Assembly: GCF_003206495.1 (NCBI RefSeq)
Contig: NZ_NKUF01000012.1
Location: 1 to 64,000 of the forward strand
Reading direction: 5' to 3'
Origin: Gluconacetobacter entanii
Lineage (GTDB): Bacteria > Pseudomonadota > Alphaproteobacteria > Acetobacterales > Acetobacteraceae
DNA length: 64,000 nucleotides
This document shows positions 35,340 to 44,687 of this stretch, piece after piece. How positions within the stretch are numbered: position 1 is the stretch's first letter; each line of letters opens with the position of its first letter. A program made the translations under genes and the position numbers. Below the pieces are notes generated by a model that saw only the letters and a list, made by a program, of their open reading frames with translations, was not told where the DNA came from and did no database searches.

Positions 35340-36140
35340 ATGAAGAAAATGCGTAACACTGCCCTTGCGGCGGCGCTGGGCGCTGCGGCTATCGCGCCTG
35401 TCGCGGGCCATGCTCAGACTGCGACGCCGTCCACCTATGTCAACGCGCCGCTGTCCGCGCCTGTCGCCCCTTCGCGCCAGCATGGCCACTGTGGCATTTT
35501 CGAGACATGCTCCAGCACCAAGATCGGTCTGGGCAATGGTGACTTCATGATCCGCCTGTCGGCCGTCGGCGTCCTGCCGGAAGACCGTGACAGCAAGGTC
35601 TGGGCCAATGGCGCGACGCTGACGGGCACGCGCGTCAAGACGACCGACCAGGTCATGCCGGAACTGACGTTCGAATACTTCGTTACCGATAACATCTCGC
35701 TGGACCTGATCGCCACCAGCACGCGCCACGAAGTGCAGGCCAATGGCGGCGCGCTGTCCGCCCTGACGGGTGCGAGCAAGACCGACGTGGGAAGCGCTTG
35801 GGTGCTGCCGCCGACGGTGACCGTCGCGTGGCATTTCCGCCCGCACAAGCGCCTGAACCCGTATGTGGGCGTGGGCGGCACGTTCATGTGGTTCCACAAC
35901 ATGAACGCCAGTGGCGCGCTGGGCCTGACGAAGCTGAACTCCGGCTTTACCGGTGGCCCGTCGATCAATGCCGGTGTCGATTACCAGCTGGTGGGCAACT
36001 GGTTCTTCAACTTCGACGTGAAGCAGATGTTCGTGCGCATGCACGCATGGGCTGAAAACGGCGGCGAAACCCTGAAGGTCCGTGCGCACGACTCGCTGGA
36101 TCCGACGGTCGTCTCCGCCGGTATCGCCTACCGGTTCTGA
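35340..36140 (+). CDS. ompW: OmpW family outer-membrane protein
   Basis: The 266-residue precursor has a signal peptide (MKKMRNTALAAALGAAAIAP, cleavage near GHA-QT) and an eight-stranded OmpW barrel: GDFMIRLSAVGVLPEDRDS, LTFEYFVTDNISLDLIA, LPPTVTVAWHFRPHKRLNPY and a terminal VVSAGIAYRF ending in Phe. OmpW forms a small hydrophobic channel; in E. coli it is FNR-controlled and linked to anaerobic shift, which fits the box upstream. hemN begins 5 bases after its stop. Confidence 0.93.
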   Translation: MKKMRNTALAAALGAAAIAPVAGHAQTATPSTYVNAPLSAPVAPSRQHGHCGIFETCSSTKIGLGNGDFMIRLSAVGVLPEDRDSKVWANGATLTGTRVKTTDQVMPELTFEYFVTDNISLDLIATSTRHEVQANGGALSALTGASKTDVGSAWVLPPTVTVAWHFRPHKRLNPYVGVGGTFMWFHNMNASGALGLTKLNSGFTGGPSINAGVDYQLVGNWFFNFDVKQMFVRMHAWAENGGETLKVRAHDSLDPTVVSAGIAYRF

Positions 36141-36144
36141 TGAC

Positions 36145-37515
36145 ATGAACGTGGCGGACCCCGCCGCGCTGGCTGCGCGGTACGCCCGGAACCTGCCACG
36201 TTACACAAGCTACCCCACGGCGGCGCAGTTCACTGACGCCGTGGGGCCGGACGACGCCCGCGACTGGCTGCGGGCCGTCCCTGCGGGGGATGCGCTCTCC
36301 CTCTACCTGCATGTTCCCTTCTGCGACACGCTGTGCCGGTTCTGCGGCTGCAACACCGCCGTCCTGCGCAGTGCCGACGCCCTGGCCGCCTATGCCGCCC
36401 TGCTGATCGAGGAACTGCGCCGTATCACCAGACAGCTTGGCACCGGCCATTCCCTCTCTCACCTGCAATGGGGCGGGGGCACGCCGACCACCCTGCCGGT
36501 GGGCACGTTGCGGCAGGTGATGCAGACCATCCGCAACAGCTTCACGCTGCTCCCCGATGCCGAAATCAGCATCGAGATCGACCCCCGACACCTGCCCGCG
36601 CATTATCCTGCCGTCCTGCATGAACTCGGCTTCAACCGTGCAAGCCTCGGCGTGCAGGACATCAATCCCGCCGTGCAGGAAGCCTGCGGCCGTATCCAGA
36701 GCCTGGAGCAGACCACGGCCTGCATCGACGCGCTGCGTGGGGCGGGGATCGACTCGATCAACATCGACCTGATCTATGGCCTGCCACGACAGAATGTGCA
36801 GGGCGTGCGCGACACGGCCACCGCCATCGCCGCACTCTCTCCCGACCGGCTGGCCGTGTTCGGCTATGCCCATGTGCCGTGGAAGCAGAAGCGCCAGAAC
36901 CTGATGCCCACGGGCGAACTGCCCGACGCCATCGCGCGCTTCGAACAGCGTGCGGCCATCAACGACGCCCTGTGCGCTGCCGGCTACCTGCCCGTCGGGC
37001 TGGACCATTACAGCCGCCCCGACGATCGCATGGGGATTGCCGCGCGCGACGGCACGCTGCATCGTAATTTCCAGGGCTACACCACTGACCCGGCAACGGT
37101 CCTGATCGGTGTGGGGGCATCGGCCATCTCCTCCTATCCGCAGGGCATGACGCAGAACGCGGTGTCGTCCGCCGCCTATGCCCGCCTGATGGGGGAAACA
37201 CCCGACAGCCTGCCGGTTGTCCGGGTGGTGCGTCGCACCATGGATGACCGCCTGCGTGCGCAGGTCATCGAACGGCTGATGTGCGACATGGATATCGACC
37301 TTGATGCCTTCACCACGCGCCACGGCCTGCCGCAGGACAGTTTTGATGACGACATGCGCAAACTTTCTGGACTGGAAGCGGACGGATTTGTCATCATCTC
37401 CGGGCGGCGACTCCGCGTGACCGAGGAAGGACGCGCCTTCCTGCGCCATGTGGCCGCCGCCTTCGACCGTCACCTTGATATGGACATGCCCCAGCGTCAC
37501 GCCAGCGGAGTATGA
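36145..37515 (+). CDS. hemN: Oxygen-independent coproporphyrinogen III dehydrogenase HemN
   Basis: HemN makes protoporphyrinogen IX precursor without oxygen by radical SAM chemistry. The 456-residue protein has RYTSYPTAAQF near the N-terminus, the cluster motif YLHVPFCDTLCRFCGCNT (Cys-x3-Cys-x2-Cys plus the extra Cys of HemN), QWGGGTPTTL, and RASLGVQDINPAVQEACGR. The C-terminal HemN domain includes GVGASAISSYPQG and TRHGLPQDSF. It follows ompW by 4 bases and overlaps the next gene by 4, so all three form one unit, probably FNR-activated. Confidence 0.95.
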   Translation: MNVADPAALAARYARNLPRYTSYPTAAQFTDAVGPDDARDWLRAVPAGDALSLYLHVPFCDTLCRFCGCNTAVLRSADALAAYAALLIEELRRITRQLGTGHSLSHLQWGGGTPTTLPVGTLRQVMQTIRNSFTLLPDAEISIEIDPRHLPAHYPAVLHELGFNRASLGVQDINPAVQEACGRIQSLEQTTACIDALRGAGIDSINIDLIYGLPRQNVQGVRDTATAIAALSPDRLAVFGYAHVPWKQKRQNLMPTGELPDAIARFEQRAAINDALCAAGYLPVGLDHYSRPDDRMGIAARDGTLHRNFQGYTTDPATVLIGVGASAISSYPQGMTQNAVSSAAYARLMGETPDSLPVVRVVRRTMDDRLRAQVIERLMCDMDIDLDAFTTRHGLPQDSFDDDMRKLSGLEADGFVIISGRRLRVTEEGRAFLRHVAAAFDRHLDMDMPQRHASGV

Positions 37516-38198
37516 GCATGCCTTCCCACGCCTCATCATCCGCCGCCATGCCGGGCATCGTGGACAGTCCCGTCATCTCCGCCCTGCGCACGGCACGCTG
37601 CACCGATGATCCATTTCCACACTGGAACATGGACAATGTCCTGCCGCCGTCGGTTACGCACTCCCTGCTGGCATGGGACCCGGGGGCGACGTTCCACGCG
37701 GGCGAAAGCGGCGGGCGGCGCGACGTCCGCAACGGGCACCGGATATTAGTGACACCTGCGGGCCGTGCGCGTGACCCCGAACTCGACCACCTGGCGCACC
37801 TGTTCGACGCCCCTGCCGCACGACAGCATTTCGAGCGGACCTGCGGCATCGACATTGCGGGGACGTTCCTGCGGCTGGAACTGTGCCTTGACACGGACGG
37901 GTTCTGGCTGGCGCCGCATACCGATATCGGGGCCAAGCGGCTGACGCTGCTGATCTCCCTTTCCACCGACGCCGATGCCCGTGACTGGGGCACCGACCTG
38001 CTGACCCCGCAGGGGCAGTCGGTGGCGCGGGCGTCGGGGGCGTTCAACTCCGGCCTGCTGTTCATCCCGTCCGACCGGTCGTGGCACGGCTTCGTCCGCC
38101 GCCCCATCACCGGGCTGCGCCGGACGCTGATCGTCAACTATGTCGGCCCCGAATGGCAGGCGTGCGACGAACTGGCATTCCCGCCCGCGCGGACCTGA
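37512..38198 (+). CDS. 2OG-Fe(II) oxygenase-like protein
   Basis: The 228-residue protein shows the iron and 2-oxoglutarate layout of the superfamily: APHTDIGAKRLTLLISL (His-x-Asp near residue 137), then SDRSWHGFVRR (second His near 192) and RRTLIVNYV, where Arg would bind 2-oxoglutarate. It resembles bacterial 2OG oxygenases found near polysaccharide or glycosyltransferase genes, but the substrate is unknown. ATG overlaps the hemN stop (ATGA), and a second ATG lies at 37518. An oxygen-using enzyme in a low-oxygen operon is odd. Confidence 0.75.
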   Translation: MSMPSHASSSAAMPGIVDSPVISALRTARCTDDPFPHWNMDNVLPPSVTHSLLAWDPGATFHAGESGGRRDVRNGHRILVTPAGRARDPELDHLAHLFDAPAARQHFERTCGIDIAGTFLRLELCLDTDGFWLAPHTDIGAKRLTLLISLSTDADARDWGTDLLTPQGQSVARASGAFNSGLLFIPSDRSWHGFVRRPITGLRRTLIVNYVGPEWQACDELAFPPART

Positions 38199-38367
38199 CC
38201 GGCACGCCAGACCTGCCCTGTCCGGCCTGTGGATATGCGCCACATGCGCAATATACATGCACACAAACCTTTATTCCCGTTTCAAACGGTTCTAGGAAGC
38301 GTTGCTACATGTGGTATCCCACCTATCCATGTCATCCCGGTCATGACGCAAGAGGACAGATCTAGGT

Positions 38368-40005
38368 ATGAGCGAAAACCCGCGCGAGATTATGGAATTC
38401 GACGTCGTAATCATCGGCGGCGGTCCCTCCGGACTGGCGGCGGCCATCCGGCTGCGCCAGCTGGCGCCCGACACCAGCGTCTGCCTGATTGAAAAGGGCA
38501 GCGAGATCGGGGCGCATATCCTGTCGGGCGCGGTGATCGAGCCACGCGCGCTTGATGAACTCCTGCCGCACTGGCGCACCAGCGGCGCGCCGCTCAACAC
38601 CCCCGTCAGCGAGGAGCACATGCTCTACCTGACGCCGTCGCGCGGCTATCGCATCCCGATGCTGGATCGGGTGATGCCGCACATGCGCAACCACGGCAAC
38701 TATATCGCAAGCCTGGGCGAGGTCTGCCGCTGGCTTGGCGCACAGGCCGAGGAAATGGGCGTGGAGATCTATCCCGGTTTCGCCGGGGCGGAGGTCCTGA
38801 CCGAAAATGGCCGCGTGGTGGGCGTGGCCACCGGCGACATGGGCGTGGGACGCGATGGCAAGCCGGGCGACAATTACGCGCCGGTGATGGAACTGCGCGC
38901 GAAATACACCATCTTCGCCGAGGGCTGCCGCGGGTCGCTGACGAAGCAGGTCATGGAGATGTACAACCTGCGCAAGGGCGTCGATCCGCAGACCTATGGC
39001 CTGGGCATCAAGGAACTGTGGGAAATCCCCGCCGAACTGCACCGCCCCGGACTGGTGCAGCACAGCTTTGGCTGGCCGCTCGATGACCGCACCTATGGCG
39101 GGGCGTGGATGTACCATTTCGGGGAAAACCTCGTCTCCTACGGCTTTGTCGTCGGGCTGGATTATCCCAACACGTGGCTTTCCCCGTTTGACGAGATGCA
39201 GCGCGTGAAGCTGCATCCCTCCTTCCGCCCGTATTTCGAGGGTGGGCGCCGCCTGTCCTATGGCGGGCGCGCCCTGTCCGAAGGCGGGCTGCAGTCCATC
39301 CCGCGCCTGACCTTTCCCGTCGGCATGCTGGTCGGTGATACGGCGGGCTTCCTCAACGTGCCCAAGATCAAGGGCACCCACACCGCGATGAAGTCGGGCA
39401 TGCTGGCGGCCGAGGCCGTGGCCGAAGCCTTCCTGACCAACCGGGTGGAGCCGGGTTCCTACACGCGGCGGATCAGGGAATCCTGGCTGTGGGACGAACT
39501 GCGTGGCGTGCGCAACATCCGCCCGGCCTTCGCACGCTTCGGCATGAAGGGCGGCGCGCTGTATTCCGGCATCGACGCCATGCTGCTGCGCGGTCGCGCG
39601 CCTTGGACGCTCCATACCCGCCATGCGGATAACGAGACGCTGGAGCCTGCCTCCATCTCGCCGAAGATCGACTATCCCAAGCCGGACGGCAAGATCACGT
39701 TCGACAAGCTGTCGTCCGTCTTCCTGTCGAACACCAACCACGAAGAAGACCAGCCCGTGCACCTGAAGGTGCGCAGCATGTCGATGTGGAAGACCGTCAA
39801 CTGGGACGTGTTCCGCTCCCCCGAAAGCCGCTACTGCCCCGCAGGGGTGTATGAGGTCGTGGACGAGCAGACCAACCCGACATTGCAGATCAATTCGCAG
39901 AACTGCGTCCACTGCAAGACATGCGACATCAAGGACCCGACCCAGAACATCGACTGGGTCACGCCCGAAGGCGCGGGCGGTCCGAACTATCCCGGCGGCA
40001 TGTAA
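38368..40005 (+). CDS. etfD: Electron transfer flavoprotein-ubiquinone oxidoreductase
   Basis: ETF-QO passes electrons from reduced ETF to the quinone pool at the inner membrane. The 545-residue protein has an FAD-binding N-terminus (DVVIIGGGPSGLAAAIRLRQ), IEKGSEIGAHILSGAVIEPRALDEL, GDTAGFLNVPKIKGTHTAMKSG (quinone/FAD domain) and a C-terminal ferredoxin-like end with NCVHCKTCDIKDPTQNIDW plus the preceding CPAGVYE Cys for one 4Fe-4S cluster. EtfB and EtfA follow on the same strand, 84 bases later. Confidence 0.96.
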   Translation: MSENPREIMEFDVVIIGGGPSGLAAAIRLRQLAPDTSVCLIEKGSEIGAHILSGAVIEPRALDELLPHWRTSGAPLNTPVSEEHMLYLTPSRGYRIPMLDRVMPHMRNHGNYIASLGEVCRWLGAQAEEMGVEIYPGFAGAEVLTENGRVVGVATGDMGVGRDGKPGDNYAPVMELRAKYTIFAEGCRGSLTKQVMEMYNLRKGVDPQTYGLGIKELWEIPAELHRPGLVQHSFGWPLDDRTYGGAWMYHFGENLVSYGFVVGLDYPNTWLSPFDEMQRVKLHPSFRPYFEGGRRLSYGGRALSEGGLQSIPRLTFPVGMLVGDTAGFLNVPKIKGTHTAMKSGMLAAEAVAEAFLTNRVEPGSYTRRIRESWLWDELRGVRNIRPAFARFGMKGGALYSGIDAMLLRGRAPWTLHTRHADNETLEPASISPKIDYPKPDGKITFDKLSSVFLSNTNHEEDQPVHLKVRSMSMWKTVNWDVFRSPESRYCPAGVYEVVDEQTNPTLQINSQNCVHCKTCDIKDPTQNIDWVTPEGAGGPNYPGGM

Positions 40006-40089
40006 CCCCATGCCCCACCGGCGCCATGGCTTCGTCGTGGCGTCGCCTCTTTTTGCTCCCCCATCCAGACACAGACAGGAAGATATGTG

Positions 40090-40839
40090 ATGAAGGTTCT
40101 TGTCCCCGTAAAACGCGTGATCGACTACAACATCAAGCCGCGCGTGAAGGCCGACGGCACCGGCGTTGAAACCGCCGGCGTCAAGATGTCGATGAACCCG
40201 TTTGACGAAATCGCCGTCGAGGAATCCGTCCGCCTGAAGGAAAAGGGCGTCGTCACCGAAATCGTGGCGGTGTCCATTGGCGAGCCGAAGGCGCAGGACA
40301 CGCTGCGCACCGCCATGGCCATGGGTGCTGACCGCTCCATCCTGGTGGAAACCGAGGCCGTGACCGAACCGCTCGCGGTTGCCAAGGTGCTCAAGGCGCT
40401 GGTGGAAAAGGAAAAGCCCGACCTGGTCATCCTGGGCAAGCAGGCGATTGATGACGACATGAACGCCACGGGCCAGATGCTCGCCGGGCTGCTGGGCTGG
40501 CCGCAGGGCACGTTCGCCAGCAAGGTGGAACTGCATGACGGCAAGGCGACCGTCACGCGCGAAATCGACGGCGGCCTGCAGACTGTCGAACTTGCGCTGC
40601 CTGCCATCGTCACGGCGGACCTGCGCCTGAACGAGCCGCGCTATGCCTCGCTGCCGAACATCATGAAGGCGCGCAAGAAGCCGATGGAAAAGATCACGCC
40701 CGCCGACGTGGACGTGGACATGACCCCGCGCCTGAGCATCGTGTCGGTGGCCGAACCCGCCGGGCGCAAGGCGGGCATCAAGGTGGATTCCGCAGCAGAA
40801 CTGGTCGCGAAGCTGCGTAACGAAGCAAAGGTGATCTGA
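40090..40839 (+). CDS. etfB: Electron transfer flavoprotein subunit beta
   Basis: The 249-residue subunit binds AMP and part of the FAD pocket of the ETF heterodimer. It starts [20 protein letters not shown] and shows [20 protein letters not shown], the family hallmark [27 protein letters not shown], and the recognition loop [21 protein letters not shown], which docks onto acyl-CoA dehydrogenases. A GTG just before the ATG is ignored. Two bases separate its stop from etfA. Confidence 0.97.
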   Translation: MKVLVPVKRVIDYNIKPRVKADGTGVETAGVKMSMNPFDEIAVEESVRLKEKGVVTEIVAVSIGEPKAQDTLRTAMAMGADRSILVETEAVTEPLAVAKVLKALVEKEKPDLVILGKQAIDDDMNATGQMLAGLLGWPQGTFASKVELHDGKATVTREIDGGLQTVELALPAIVTADLRLNEPRYASLPNIMKARKKPMEKITPADVDVDMTPRLSIVSVAEPAGRKAGIKVDSAAELVAKLRNEAKVI

Positions 40840-40841
40840 TC

Positions 40842-41780
40842 ATGACCGTACTCGTACTTCTCGACCACGAAAATGGCGCCATCCGGCAGGCGTCGCGTTC
40901 CGCCGTCGCCGCCGCGTCGAAGCTGGGCGATGTCGATGTGCTGGTCGTGGGCCGCAACGCTGCCGAGGCCGCGCAGGCCGCGGCGAAGCTGCCGGGCGTG
41001 AAGAAGGTCCTGTCCGCCGCCGATGCCACCAGCGCCGACGAACTGGCCGAACCTGTCGCCGCCCTGCTGGCCTCGCTGGCGGATGGCTACAGCCACATCC
41101 TTGGCGCATCGAGCGCGAACAGCAAGAATATCCTGCCCCGTGCGGCAGCCCTTCTGGATGTGCAGCCGATCCCCGATATCGTCGAGGTCATCGACGCCGA
41201 CACGTTCGTGCGCCCGATCTATGCCGGCAGCGCGCTGGCGACGGTGAAGTCGTCCGATGCGAAGAAGGTGCTGACGGTTCGTGCCTCCGCCTTCGATCCT
41301 GTTGCGACGGAGGGTGGTTCCGCCCCGGTCGAAAGCGTCGCCACCCCGGCGGGCGAGGATAAATCCAAGTTCATCGGCACCGAACTGTCGCAGTCGGAGC
41401 GTCCGGAACTGGAATCCGCGCGCGTCGTGGTGTCCGGTGGGCGCGGCATGCAGAACGAGGAGAACTTCAAGCTCCTCGAACCGCTGGCCGACCGTCTGGG
41501 TGCCGCCATCGGCGCGTCGCGCGCGGCGGTTGATGCAGGCTTCGTGCCCAATGATTACCAGGTGGGCCAGACCGGCAAGATCGTGGCGCCGGAACTGTAT
41601 ATCGCCATGGGGATTTCCGGTGCGATCCAGCATCTGGCGGGCATGAAGGACAGCAAGGTCATCGTGGCCGTGAACAAGGATCCGGAAGCCCCGATCTTCC
41701 AGATTGCCGACTACGCGCTGGTGGGGGACCTGTTCGAGGTGCTGCCCGCGCTGGAAGCCGAACTCGACAAGGCGGGCTGA
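40842..41780 (+). CDS. etfA: Electron transfer flavoprotein subunit alpha
   Basis: The 312-residue FAD-binding subunit has [17 protein letters not shown] at the start and the C-terminal FAD domain with [67 protein letters not shown] and [20 protein letters not shown]. These are the conserved ETF-alpha blocks. Together with etfB and etfD it routes electrons from acyl-CoA and related dehydrogenases to the quinone pool. Confidence 0.97.
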   Translation: MTVLVLLDHENGAIRQASRSAVAAASKLGDVDVLVVGRNAAEAAQAAAKLPGVKKVLSAADATSADELAEPVAALLASLADGYSHILGASSANSKNILPRAAALLDVQPIPDIVEVIDADTFVRPIYAGSALATVKSSDAKKVLTVRASAFDPVATEGGSAPVESVATPAGEDKSKFIGTELSQSERPELESARVVVSGGRGMQNEENFKLLEPLADRLGAAIGASRAAVDAGFVPNDYQVGQTGKIVAPELYIAMGISGAIQHLAGMKDSKVIVAVNKDPEAPIFQIADYALVGDLFEVLPALEAELDKAG

Positions 41781-41854
41781 TCCCGTCATTCATGGGCGCT
41801 GCCCCTGAACCCCGCCAAATGGCATTGCCCTTTGGAAACCATGACTTCCGGACG

Positions 41855-41890
41855 TTTTTGGGTGCCGCCTTTTACCTGAAAAGGCGGCAT
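41855..41890. repeat. Palindromic intergenic repeat, half copy i
   Basis: Only GTTTTTGGGTGCCGCC and its hairpin remain: TGCCGCCTTTT (41863-41873) with AAAAGGCGGCA (41879-41889), perfect 11-bp arms and a new loop ACCTG. The second hairpin is missing and is replaced by the palindrome at 41901. It lies between convergent etfA and a small gene. Confidence 0.75.
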
Positions 41891-41900
41891 TTATCAGGGT

Positions 41901-41920
41901 GCAGGGATCGCGATCCCTGC
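41901..41920. terminator. Perfect 20-bp palindrome after etfA
   Basis: GCAGGGATCGCGATCCCTGC is fully self-complementary, followed by a second short hairpin GGGTCCGGGCAGAGCCCGG. It belongs to the same class as the palindromes at 16802 and 28713 and lies in a convergent gap. Confidence 0.5.
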
Positions 41921-41953
41921 CGGGTCCGGGCAGAGCCCGGCTCTATCCCACCC

Positions 41954-42157
41954 TCAGTCCTCGCCCAGCACGGCGCGCGCACGGCGGACCACCGTGTCAT
42001 ACTCTTCCTGCGTCAGATCCCCCCGATGCAGCATCTCGCTCGCCCGGGCAAGGGCGTCGCGGGCATGCGTTTCATCAGGGATGGGATAGCGCCGACCGGG
42101 AAGGGCAAATGCCGAATCCGGCAATGCATTGCGTTCTGCTGCTGTCAGTCTGGACAT
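41954..42157 (-). CDS. Small conserved protein (DUF6582-like)
   Basis: The 67-residue protein has a pattern I associate with DUF6582-type proteins: LTAAERNALPDSAFALPGRRYPIPDETHARDALARAS, where the Ala-Leu-Pro and RxYPIPD blocks are the hallmark, followed by a short helical pair (LTQEEYDTVVRRARAVLGED). Homologues occur in phages and alphaproteobacteria with no known function. GGAGGAG lies just upstream of the ATG, which supports real expression. Confidence 0.7.
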   Translation of the reverse strand: MSRLTAAERNALPDSAFALPGRRYPIPDETHARDALARASEMLHRGDLTQEEYDTVVRRARAVLGED

Positions 42158-42720
42158 GATCCGTCTCCTCCATGCCGTTCATCCGGGCCATCTCCGTATG
42201 GAATGTCCCATACGGACAGATTACGCCGACACAAAAGCCAGGCAATGCACAAAACGCGGTCATATGCCCCTAAAACAATGCACGACTGACACGCTATACG
42301 GCTGAAAAGCGGGTCAAAAAAAACGGGACACATCGCCAATGCAATGTATCCCGTCAGTTGATCACACATGAGAGCATCATGTGGAATTTTATACCAGACC
42401 GTATTCAGTCCAGACGTTTCAGTATTTGGCGAAGTCACGCTGACTTCATGACGCATTATTGGCACCGATCTTTTTTCAGGTCAACATAAAAAACAAAATA
42501 ATTATCTCTTTTACTTTTTTTGCACTGCACAATCGACACCAAAATATAGACACAAATGACACATATCACTGCACCGGTCGCAGATGATGGATTATTCACC
42601 CACGGGGGACCTGCGGCATGTTCCTGATCCCCCGGATATCCTATATGATGGCCCCATGACCCGCATGACAGGCTTCGGCCGATCTCGCATGAATGCCCAT
42701 CGCGGCCGGACCAGCATTAG
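42158..42720. other. AT-rich gap before the MATE exporter
   Basis: About 560 bases, AT-rich around 42440-42600, with no reliable gene. It must contain the divergent promoters for the small gene and the exporter. No repeat, RNA or operator was recognised. Confidence 0.5.
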
Positions 42721-44226
42721 ATGACGCGCATGCGACAGGGCACCTCCACACGACGACATGCCGCGTTCTGCCAGGGCAGCATCATGCGTCATGTGGTCGT
42801 CATGGCGGGAACTGGCGCCATCGGGTTGATGGCCGTGTTCATGGTTGACCTGCTGAACCTGTTCTACATCTCCACCCTGCACAATCCGGCCATGACCGCC
42901 GCCATCGGGTTCACGGCCGCGGTCGGGTTCATCCAGATCGCGGTGTCCATCGGCATGTCGATCGGGCTAGGCGCGACCACCAGCCGTCAGATCGGGGCCG
43001 GGCATCATGACATGGCCCAGCGCATCGCATCTTCGTTTTTCGTGGTGATGCTGATCCTGACCAGCCTGATCGGCTTTGGCACCGCCCTGCTGGCGCATCC
43101 CATCTTGCATGCACTCGGCGCGCATGGGGAGGCCGAGCATCAGGCGGCACTTTATCTGTACATTTCCTCTCCCATGCTGCCATTGATCGCGGCGGGAATG
43201 GGATGTTCCAGCCTGCTGCGCGCGGTGGGGGCGGCGCAGCAGTCCATGAATGTCACCTTGGCGGGGGCGCTGATTTCTGCCCTGCTGGATCCCGTGCTGA
43301 TCCTTTGGATGCACCTTGAACTGCAGGGCGCGGCCTTCAGCACGCTGGCGTCACGCGCGCTGGTGGCCGCACTGGGGGCCTATTGCGCACGGCAGCATGA
43401 CCTGCTGGCCTGGCCTGTGGTGCGGTTCATACGGACCGACACCCATCGGGTGGGACAGATCGCGATGCCAGCCATCCTGACGAACCTTGCCACCCCAATC
43501 GGCGGGATATTCGTCACGCACGCCATGGCGAGTTTCGGCCTGTCCGCCGTGGCGGGACAGGCAACCATCGACCGTATCGTCCCCGTGGCCTTTGCTTTCG
43601 TCTTCGCGCTGACGGGCTCGATCGGGCCGATCATGTCGCAGAACCTCGGCGCGGGAAAACCCGAACGGGTGCATGAAACGCTGGTATCTTCGCTGAAGCT
43701 GGTGCTGGGATGCGTGGCGCTGACATGGGCGATCCTGTTTTTCGGACAGAATGTCGTCATTCACATATTTTCGGCCACAGGCACGACCGCCAGCCTGATC
43801 CGCCTGTTCTGTAACTTGACCATTGGCGGCTATTTCTTCATCGGCATCCTGTTCGTCGCGAATTCCGCCTTCAACAACCTTGGCCATCCGCTCTACTCCA
43901 CGCTGTTCAACTGGGGGCGGGCGACGCTGGGCACCATTCCCTTTGTCTGGGTCGGCATGCATTTCGGCCCCATGGGCGTGCAGGTCGGGCAGGTGCTGGG
44001 AAGTGTCCTGTTCGGGGTGTGTGCGGTGATGGTGGCGTTCGGTGTGGTGCGCAACCTCAAGGTCGAACCCGCGGCGATCCATCCGGATTCCATCCCCTCC
44101 CTGCCCCCCGCCCAGAGTGCGGAAAGCGCCATGATCGAACTCGACGACCTGGATAACGAGGCGCAGGAATATGAGCAAGGCGAAGAGGATGCACGGGACC
44201 TGTCCCTGTCTCGCAGCGGCGGATGA
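42721..44226 (+). CDS. MATE family efflux transporter
   Basis: The 501-residue, twelve-helix exporter of the multidrug and toxic compound extrusion type probably uses a sodium or proton gradient. Visible family features are GAIGLMAVFMVDLLNLFYISTL in helix 1, SIGMSIGLGATTSRQIGAGHHDMAQR (the conserved Gly-Ala-x-Arg-Gln-Gly-like loop), and the repeat of this in the second half, FALTGSIGPIMSQNLGAGKPERVHET. A 45-residue acidic tail follows the last helix. No regulator is adjacent; substrate unknown. Confidence 0.9.
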   Translation: MTRMRQGTSTRRHAAFCQGSIMRHVVVMAGTGAIGLMAVFMVDLLNLFYISTLHNPAMTAAIGFTAAVGFIQIAVSIGMSIGLGATTSRQIGAGHHDMAQRIASSFFVVMLILTSLIGFGTALLAHPILHALGAHGEAEHQAALYLYISSPMLPLIAAGMGCSSLLRAVGAAQQSMNVTLAGALISALLDPVLILWMHLELQGAAFSTLASRALVAALGAYCARQHDLLAWPVVRFIRTDTHRVGQIAMPAILTNLATPIGGIFVTHAMASFGLSAVAGQATIDRIVPVAFAFVFALTGSIGPIMSQNLGAGKPERVHETLVSSLKLVLGCVALTWAILFFGQNVVIHIFSATGTTASLIRLFCNLTIGGYFFIGILFVANSAFNNLGHPLYSTLFNWGRATLGTIPFVWVGMHFGPMGVQVGQVLGSVLFGVCAVMVAFGVVRNLKVEPAAIHPDSIPSLPPAQSAESAMIELDDLDNEAQEYEQGEEDARDLSLSRSGG

Positions 44227-44687
44227 AACCGATGCAGCCCGTCCTGTCATGCACGGGGCTTCAGGATGGAAATGTTTCCGGCCTGTTTCCCTTCGTCAGG
44301 AAAAAGTGGTTGTCAGATTCATGCAACGGGGCAAAAATCCGTGCACTCTCCTTACTGCCACGGCGGCCCTGCGGATCACTGCGGTTCTGTCTCGACAATC
44401 ACCAACGGCTAAGGTAATGGAGGCGGCTGTGTATTTCATTCGTTGCCACAGGAGCATCACTGACAACTCTGGATGGAAAGGCATGTGGCTGATCAGCCTG
44501 AAATCTGATTTTCCGGGATGCGGGGCATGGCTATTCCCAGCGGAAGCTGGCGCACTGTGATCCTGTCCCCTCCATGAGTTTCCGAGCAGGTTCCAACATG
44601 ACCGAAGAAATCATTTTGCGGAGATCGGCAGCAGTGCCCAGTCTTTTTGTGTGCGACAATGTGCCATGGTTCTCAGGCCATTAAGAC
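44227..44687. other. Gap upstream of the capsule export genes
   Basis: 461 bases without a credible gene, between the MATE gene and kpsM. It probably contains the promoter of the kpsM-E-D unit. Nothing specific was recognised. Confidence 0.5.

Noticed and set aside
44227-44687. A 129-residue frame at 44171-44560 upstream of kpsM
   Set aside because: It starts inside the MATE gene in another frame, with no motif or ribosome-binding site; treated as non-coding.
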